The translations under genes and the position numbers were made by a program. Shown here one piece after another: positions 59,316 through 64,000 of a DNA stretch of 64,000 bases. Source of the stretch: Qipengyuania proteolytica (lineage in GTDB: Bacteria; Pseudomonadota; Alphaproteobacteria; Sphingomonadales; Sphingomonadaceae). The notes under the pieces were generated by a model, which was given only the letters and a program-made list of their open reading frames with translations, was not told where the DNA came from and searched no databases. Each line of letters opens with the position of its first letter. Positions within the stretch are counted from its first letter, which is position 1. Location of the stretch: NCBI RefSeq assembly GCF_019711565.1, contig NZ_JAIGNN010000003.1, positions 62,001 to 126,000 on the forward strand. Direction: 5' to 3'.

Positions 59316-60097
59316 GCTGGAGCGGCCATATCCTTCCGGTCGTCGCGACGATCGCCATGTGGTTCTTCGCCACGGGGCTGATCGCATGGCTCGACAATCG
59401 CGAGCGGCGCACCTTTTCGCGCAGCATCGTGCTGGCGGGCATCGGCGGCATCGCGGGACTGATCGCGGTGGCCGTGTCGTCGCAGGTCGCCAGCATCGCG
59501 GGGGTCTACTGGTCTTTTGCCGGGGCGATCCTGATCTGGGCCTGGCACGAGATCGGCTTCCTCACCGGCGCCATCGCCGGGCCCCGGCGCGAGGCGTGCC
59601 CGGCAGATGCCAGCGGGATGGAACGCTTTTCCCACGCCAGCGCGGCGATGGCCTGGCACGAGATCGCGCTCGCCTTTACCGCGCTGCTGCTGATCTCGCT
59701 CACGTGGAATTCGCCCAACCAGGTGGCGGCGATGGTCTTCCTGCTGCTCTTCGTCCTGCGCCTCAGTTCGAAGCTGGCGATCTTCGCGGGCGTGCCCAAC
59801 ATGAGCACCGATATCCTCCCGCCGCACCTCACCTATCTCAAGAGCTTTTTCGGCCCGCGCCGCTTCTCCGGCCTGCTTGGTGCCGGGATCGTGGGCAGCC
59901 TGCTGCTCGCCGCATGGCTCGGCTCGCTGGCTTATGGTGCGCCCGCCGGCACGCCCGAGGCCGCCGGCGCCAGCCTGCTGTTCGCACTCGCCGCGCTCGG
60001 CGCGCTCGAGCACCTGTTCCTTGCCCTGCCGTTCCGCGACGGGGCCCTGTGGCGCTGGGCCCTTCCCGCCCGCCGCCGCGATACGTTTCCATCATAA
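59309..60097 (+). CDS. puhE: PuhE, DUF3623 family photosynthetic complex protein
   Basis: A 262-residue membrane protein with about seven helices. Seen: [57 protein letters not shown], and [19 protein letters not shown], all characteristic of DUF3623. In Rhodobacter it affects bacteriochlorophyll levels; the mechanism is unknown. ATG 59309 lies 4 bases before the acsF stop codon. hemA begins 17 bases after its stop. Confidence 0.92.
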   Translation: MVSWSGHILPVVATIAMWFFATGLIAWLDNRERRTFSRSIVLAGIGGIAGLIAVAVSSQVASIAGVYWSFAGAILIWAWHEIGFLTGAIAGPRREACPADASGMERFSHASAAMAWHEIALAFTALLLISLTWNSPNQVAAMVFLLLFVLRLSSKLAIFAGVPNMSTDILPPHLTYLKSFFGPRRFSGLLGAGIVGSLLLAAWLGSLAYGAPAGTPEAAGASLLFALAALGALEHLFLALPFRDGALWRWALPARRRDTFPS

Positions 60098-60114
60098 GAA
60101 GAAGGATGCCGCAG

Positions 60115-61335
60115 ATGGATTTCGATGCCTATTTCAAGAGCGAGCTCGATGCGGTTCGCGATGAAGGACGCTATCGGGTCTTCACCGAGATCGAGCGGCA
60201 TCGCGGGCGCTTCCCGCACGCCACGCGCTATGTCGGGGAGGAGACCTCGGACGTCACCGTCTGGTGTTCGAACGACTATCTCGGCATGGGCCAGCATCCC
60301 GTCGTGATCGAGGCCATGCACCGCGTGCTTGACGAATGCGGCGCAGGCGCTGGCGGCACGCGCAACATCTCCGGCACCAATCACCACCATGTCCTGCTGG
60401 AACGCGAACTCGCCGACCTCCACGGCAAGGAAGCCGCGCTGCTCTTCACCAGTGGTTATGTCTCGAACTGGGCGGGCCTCGGCACGCTGGCGGCGAAACT
60501 CCCGGGCTGCGTCGTCTTCTCCGACGCGCTCAACCACGCATCGATGATCGAGGGCATCCGCCACTCGCGCTGCGAGTACAAGATCTGGGCGCATAACGAT
60601 CCCGAGGATCTCGACCGCAAGCTTGCCGCATACGGCCCCGACGTGCCCAAGCTGGTCGCCTTCGAGAGCGTCTATTCGATGGACGGCGACATCGCCCCGA
60701 TCGCCGAGATCCTCGACGTCTGCGAAAAGCATGGCGCGATGAGCTATATCGACGAAGTCCACGCGGTCGGCCTCTACGGCGAGCGCGGCGCCGGCGTGGC
60801 CGAGCGCGACGGGCTGATGGACCGGATCACCGTGATCGAGGGGACGCTGGGCAAGGCGTTCGGCGTCATGGGTGGCTATATCGCGGCCTCCGCCGATCTC
60901 GTCGATTTCGTGCGGACCTTCGCGAGCGGCTTCATCTTCTCGACCGCCCTTCCGCCTGCCGTGGCGGCGGGTGCCTGCGCCAGCATCAGGCACCTGAAGG
61001 CCAGCAACCGCGAGCGGGAATTGCAGCGTGATCGGGTAGCGACCGTACGACGCAAGCTCGACATGCTCGGCATCCCGCACTTGCCCAACCCGAGCCATAT
61101 CATCCCGGTCATGGTCTGCGATGCCAGGAAGTGCAAAATGATCAGCGACTGGTTGATGGACAACCACGGCATCTATGTGCAGCCGATCAACTACCCGACC
61201 GTGCCGCGGGGGACAGAGCGGCTGCGGATCACGCCCTCGCCGGTCCACACCGACGGCGATATCGACCGATTGATCGACGCGCTGAGCGACATCTGGTCGC
61301 AATGCGAGCTGGCGCGCGGGTCCATCGCAGCCTGA
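60115..61335 (+). CDS. hemA: 5-aminolevulinate synthase
   Basis: A 406-residue PLP enzyme condensing glycine and succinyl-CoA, the first step of tetrapyrrole synthesis by the C4 pathway of alphaproteobacteria. Seen: [54 protein letters not shown] and the PLP lysine in [16 protein letters not shown] 60115 has AGAAGGA about 10 bases upstream; an ATG at 60106 is less well spaced. It is the last gene of the bchF-hemA string, so precursor supply is tied to bch gene expression. Confidence 0.97.
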   Translation: MDFDAYFKSELDAVRDEGRYRVFTEIERHRGRFPHATRYVGEETSDVTVWCSNDYLGMGQHPVVIEAMHRVLDECGAGAGGTRNISGTNHHHVLLERELADLHGKEAALLFTSGYVSNWAGLGTLAAKLPGCVVFSDALNHASMIEGIRHSRCEYKIWAHNDPEDLDRKLAAYGPDVPKLVAFESVYSMDGDIAPIAEILDVCEKHGAMSYIDEVHAVGLYGERGAGVAERDGLMDRITVIEGTLGKAFGVMGGYIAASADLVDFVRTFASGFIFSTALPPAVAAGACASIRHLKASNRERELQRDRVATVRRKLDMLGIPHLPNPSHIIPVMVCDARKCKMISDWLMDNHGIYVQPINYPTVPRGTERLRITPSPVHTDGDIDRLIDALSDIWSQCELARGSIAA

Positions 61336-61354
61336 CTTTTCTTACAGGCAAAGG

Positions 61355-61387
61355 AAAAGGCGCGGGCCGCGAAGCCCGCGCCTTTTT
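61355..61387. terminator. Bidirectional Rho-independent terminator between hemA and cycA
   Basis: AAAAGGCGCGGGC-N6-GCCCGCGCCTTTTT: a 13-bp perfect stem flanked by A-run and T-run, 19 bases past hemA and 17 bases past the convergent cytochrome gene. It ends the photosynthesis operon. Confidence 0.92.
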
Positions 61388-61404
61388 CGTGGTCTCCGGT
61401 GGGG

Positions 61405-61914
61405 CTACTGGCCGCCCGATTCGAGATAGGCGATCACGTCCGCACGGTCCTGCCCGGCGGGAAGGCCGGCGAAGGCCATCTTGGTGCCGGGAATGACCCT
61501 CTGCGGCTTTTCAAGATACTGGAACAGCTTTTCCTTGGTCCAGGTAATCCCGCTGTTCTTGTTCGCATCGCTGTAGGTATAGCCTTCGACCGTGCCGGCA
61601 GCGCGGCCGACAATTCCCGCCAGCGATGGGCCGACCCGATTCACACCTTCTTCGAGGACATGGCAGGTCTGACACTGCGCGAAGACTTCGCCCCCATGCG
61701 CGACGTCGGGTGTGAATTCGGCCAGCGTGGTGCCATCGAGCGTTTCGGTGTTGTCGACGGCCGGGGCTTCTGCCGCAGGCTCAGGGGCCGCCGCCGTGGT
61801 GGCCGCCGGTGCAGTTGCCGCAGTGTCTGCTGCAGGCTCGCTCTCGCCGCCACCGCATGCCGCAAGCAAGGCGATGGAGGCAGTTACTCCCAAAAACTTG
61901 ACCGATTTCGTCAT
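61405..61914 (-). CDS. cycA: Membrane-anchored class I cytochrome c, probable photosynthetic electron carrier
   Basis: A 169-residue cytochrome. Seen: a lipoprotein signal with lipobox LLAAC (Cys about residue 20), a 45-residue Ala/Pro/Glu/Thr linker, then a haem domain with CQTCHVLEEGVNRVGPSLAGIVGRAAG, WTKEKLFQYLEKPQRVIPGTKMAF (Met ligand) and ADVIAYLESGGQ, a cytochrome c2/c552 type. It may shuttle electrons between the bc1 complex and PufC. AAAGGG lies 8 bases before the ATG. The symbol reflects synteny; a CycM/CycY-like respiratory role is possible. Confidence 0.87.
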   Translation of the reverse strand: MTKSVKFLGVTASIALLAACGGGESEPAADTAATAPAATTAAAPEPAAEAPAVDNTETLDGTTLAEFTPDVAHGGEVFAQCQTCHVLEEGVNRVGPSLAGIVGRAAGTVEGYTYSDANKNSGITWTKEKLFQYLEKPQRVIPGTKMAFAGLPAGQDRADVIAYLESGGQ

Positions 61915-62054
61915 AGTTTACCCTTTCCCTACAGAACCTTATCCGGCCTAGTCCGTGTGAATGGGCTTGAAGCCGATGAGTTCTAACGCATCATGCACGC
62001 AATTGTGCCCGCAAGAAAGTGCGGAATTCTGCGACCTTTCGGGAGGGAGGAGAG

Positions 62055-62130
62055 TGGTGAGCCCTGCTGGGTTCGAACCAGCGACCTACTGATTAAAAGT
62101 CAGTTGCTCTACCGACTGAGCTAAGGGCCC
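62055..62130 (-). tRNA. tRNA-Lys (anticodon TTT)
   Basis: On the minus strand the sequence folds as a complete cloverleaf: acceptor GGGCCCT paired with AGGGCTC, D-arm with AGCTCAGTCGGTAGAGC, anticodon loop CTTTTAA (anticodon TTT), T-arm GGTTCGAACC, discriminator A and an encoded CCA (62055-62057). Length 76 with CCA. Confidence 0.97.
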
Positions 62131-62257
62131 TGACCAGGGAGTGCCGTGGCACGGTTGCGCACCTAGGCACGCGATCGGGGGCGGTCAAGCGGTGATGGTT
62201 GTTCGGCGCCCTGCAGCGGGTTACCAGCGGGCAGTCTTTCACGCTGGACGGGAACCG

Positions 62258-62833
62258 ATGGACCAACCGCTCGATGCACAGGCCGCGCGCAGCCGCACCG
62301 GCGGGCCGTCGTTCTCGCTCGCCAATCGGCTGACGCGGGCCCTCTGGCAGGCGTGCTGGCTGCTTTTGGCGCGGTGGACGCCGCCGGTCCTGCACGCCTG
62401 GCGGGCGCTGCTCTTGCGGCTGTTCGGAGCGCGTCTCGGGCGCGGGTGCCGCGTCCACGCGAGCGCCCGCATCTGGCTGCCCGGCAATCTCGAGCTGGGT
62501 GACAATGTGCTGATCGGGCCCGGCGCGGTGCTGTACAATCAGGGCCGGATCACCATCGGCAGCGACAGCGTGGTGTCGCAGCGCGCGCATCTGTGCGCGA
62601 GTTCGCACGATGTCGACGATCCGCATTTCCAGCTGGTGCTGCGCCCGGTCACGCTGGGGCGCAATTGCTGGGTCGCGGCCGAAGCATTCGTCGGTCCGGG
62701 AGTCACGATGGCGGACGGGTCCGTGCTGGCCGCCCGCGGCGCGCTGTTCGCGGACGCCGAGACCGGGACGATCTATCGCGGCAATCCCGCCGTGCCGCTC
62801 AGGAAACGCGCGCAGCGAGCTGGCGAAGCGTAA
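62258..62833 (+). CDS. Left-handed beta-helix (WcaF-like) acyltransferase
   Basis: A 191-residue hexapeptide-repeat acetyltransferase. Seen: an N-terminal helical region (SLANRLTRALWQACWLLLARW), then hexapeptide repeats (NLELGDNVLIGPGAVLYNQGRITIGSDSVVSQRAHLCASSHDVDDP), with the catalytic-type His in SSHDVDD and WVAAEAFVGPGVTMADGSVLAARG. Resembles putative colanic-acid-type acetyltransferases; the acceptor sugar is unknown. ATG 62258 gives the usual start; the frame is open further upstream. Its 3' end overlaps convergent folK by 35 bases. Confidence 0.83.
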   Translation: MDQPLDAQAARSRTGGPSFSLANRLTRALWQACWLLLARWTPPVLHAWRALLLRLFGARLGRGCRVHASARIWLPGNLELGDNVLIGPGAVLYNQGRITIGSDSVVSQRAHLCASSHDVDDPHFQLVLRPVTLGRNCWVAAEAFVGPGVTMADGSVLAARGALFADAETGTIYRGNPAVPLRKRAQRAGEA

Positions 62834-63284
62834 GACTGCTCGCCGGGTCGCGCCAGTTCGGGGCGACCTGTGCCGCCGGCACCAGGACGAAGGGCCGCTC
62901 GCGAAAACGCGGGTGCGGGACGGTGAGGCCGGAGCCGAGCCAGAAGCCGCCGCTCCACAAGACGATGTCGAGATCGAGCTGCCGCGCGCGCCAGGGTGCG
63001 CCTTGTCGCTTGCGACCGAAGGCGTGCTCGATAGCCTGCAGCACGCCGAGCAGAGCGGGCGGATCGCGCAGCGTCTCGACCACGACCGCCGCATTGGCAT
63101 AGCGCCGCCGCGAAGGGCCGACGGGGGCGCTGTCGATCACGGGCGAAGCGGCGAGGACATCAAGGCTCTCTGTGGCGAGCGCAGCCACCGCTGCCTCGAC
63201 CACATGCCGGGGCCCACCTATGCCGGGCACGCGCATATTGGACCCCACAGCGATCAAATAGCGTTGCTTGCTTGCCTCGGTCAT
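62799..63284 (-). CDS. folK: 2-amino-4-hydroxy-6-hydroxymethyldihydropteridine pyrophosphokinase
   Basis: A 161-residue folate-pathway kinase. Seen: RYLIAVGSNMRVPG at the N-terminus, the ATP-site SPVIDSAPVGPSRRRYANAAVVVET, RQLDLDIVLW (Mg-binding Asp pair) and HPRFRERPFVLVPAAQVAP, the family signature. Divergent from the M20 peptidase by 48 bases. Complete length. Its tail overlaps the acetyltransferase by 35 bases. Confidence 0.94.
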   Translation of the reverse strand: MTEASKQRYLIAVGSNMRVPGIGGPRHVVEAAVAALATESLDVLAASPVIDSAPVGPSRRRYANAAVVVETLRDPPALLGVLQAIEHAFGRKRQGAPWRARQLDLDIVLWSGGFWLGSGLTVPHPRFRERPFVLVPAAQVAPNWRDPASSLTLRQLAARVS

Positions 63285-63332
63285 TGCCCAGCCCTAGCGT
63301 CCGCACCGCACAAGGCAAACGGGAGACGAAGG

Positions 63333-64000
63333 ATGCGAGGCAAGCTGCTGGTACTGGCGGGAGCGCTGGCGATGGCGGGACAGGCAGCGGCCGAGGATGC
63401 CGCGCCGCGCGAACTGACCGCGCACGAGCAGCGCATGCGCGCGCTCTATGCCGATATCATCTCTTTCCGCACCGCCCGCGGCCACGGGCAGGTCGACGAT
63501 CTGGTAGCCTACCTGTCCGGCAAGCTGCGCGAGGCCGGCTTCGCCGACGGCGACATCATGGTCACCGATTACGACAGTGACGGCGTCCCGACGCAGGGCC
63601 TGATCGTGCGCTATCCCGGGGACGGCAGCTCGGGCAAGAAACCCATCGTGCTGCTCGCGCACATGGACGTCGTCGATGCCCTGCCCGAAGACTGGGAGCG
63701 CGATCCGTTCACGCTGACCGAGGAGGACGGCTATTTCTACGCGCGCGGTACGCAGGACAACAAATACGGCGTCGCCAACCTCACCGGCACCTTCCTGCGC
63801 CTGAAGGAAGAGGGCTGGACGCCGACGCGCGATCTCTACCTCGTCTTCTCGGGCGACGAGGAGACCGGGATGATCTCGACCCGCGCGCAGGCGAAATGGG
63901 TCGCGGAGAATGTCGACCCGGCCTACGTCCTCAATTCGGACGCCGGGGGCATCGCGCTGGCCGACGATTTCGCGCCGCGCGCGCAGCAGGTCCAGATGGC
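63333..64000 (+). CDS. M20-family metallopeptidase, 3'-truncated by window edge
   Basis: The first 222 residues of an exported zinc exopeptidase. Seen: a signal peptide (MRGKLLVLAGALAMAGQAAAE), zinc-ligand motif LLAHMDVVDALPEDW (HxD), bridging Asp in GTQDNKYGVA, catalytic Glu pair in VFSGDEETGM, and a following Asp ligand in VLNSDAGGIAL. These are the expected M20/M28-like residues of the M20 dipeptidase group. GAAGG precedes the ATG closely. The C-terminal half and the last His ligand are outside the window. Confidence 0.92.
   Translation, partial: MRGKLLVLAGALAMAGQAAAEDAAPRELTAHEQRMRALYADIISFRTARGHGQVDDLVAYLSGKLREAGFADGDIMVTDYDSDGVPTQGLIVRYPGDGSSGKKPIVLLAHMDVVDALPEDWERDPFTLTEEDGYFYARGTQDNKYGVANLTGTFLRLKEEGWTPTRDLYLVFSGDEETGMISTRAQAKWVAENVDPAYVLNSDAGGIALADDFAPRAQQVQM

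Overview
The window is a GC-rich alphaproteobacterial chromosome segment that carries most of a photosynthesis gene cluster (PGC). The gene order is bchIDO-crtCDF-bchCXYZ-pufBALMC, then tspO-bchP-pucC-bchG-ppsR-ppaA, then bchFNBHLM-lhaA-puhABC-orf-acsF-puhE-hemA. Together with the aerobic cyclase AcsF, the absence of puc (LH2) genes and the absence of bchE, this points to an aerobic anoxygenic phototroph of the Sphingomonadales, most likely Erythrobacteraceae (Erythrobacter/Porphyrobacter-like). The genus is an inference from gene order and protein style; no database was searched.

Layout. Bases 1-5.6 kb hold the 3' part of a bacteriophytochrome histidine kinase, a TonB-type energy transducer and a MASE1 hybrid histidine kinase. 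At 5.7-10.9 kb lie a TonB-dependent receptor, a 2-oxoglutarate/Fe(II) oxygenase and a NupC nucleoside transporter. At 11-17.5 kb lie a queuosine-precursor-type transporter, a YetF-like protein, and a compact set of a radical SAM enzyme, a flavin disulfide oxidoreductase, an NAD-dependent epimerase, a family-2 glycosyltransferase, a DUF2064 transferase and a small lipoprotein. At 17.5-22 kb is a complete type I secretion trio without a visible substrate. At 22.2-61.3 kb is the PGC, opened by a DUF3422 gene. At 61.4-64 kb come a membrane-anchored cytochrome c, tRNA-Lys, an acetyltransferase, folK and the start of an M20 peptidase.

How the genes work together. HemA makes 5-aminolevulinate. BchHID, BchM, AcsF, BchNBL, BchF, BchXYZ, BchC, BchP and BchG carry the Mg branch to bacteriochlorophyll a. 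PufLM and PuhA form the reaction centre, PufBA form LH1, and PufC plus the lipo-cytochrome return electrons. LhaA, PucC-like, PuhB, PuhC and PuhE are assembly factors. CrtC, CrtD and CrtF modify an acyclic carotenoid, but its early genes (crtE, crtB, crtI) are not in the window. PpsR and the B12-domain protein PpaA/AerR are the local regulators. PpsR-type palindromes with a shared core (TGTC-N10/11-GACR) lie upstream of bchC, bchF, bchG, ppaA and between crtD and crtF. Most neighbouring genes overlap by 1-4 bases (ATGA/GTGA/TGATG), so the PGC is probably expressed from a few long polycistronic transcripts.

No gene-free stretch exceeds 300 bases. The largest gaps are 8324-8581 (upstream of the TonB-dependent receptor), 45934-46143 (ppaA/bchF divergent promoter region) and 22043-22237 (TolC/DUF3422 divergent region).
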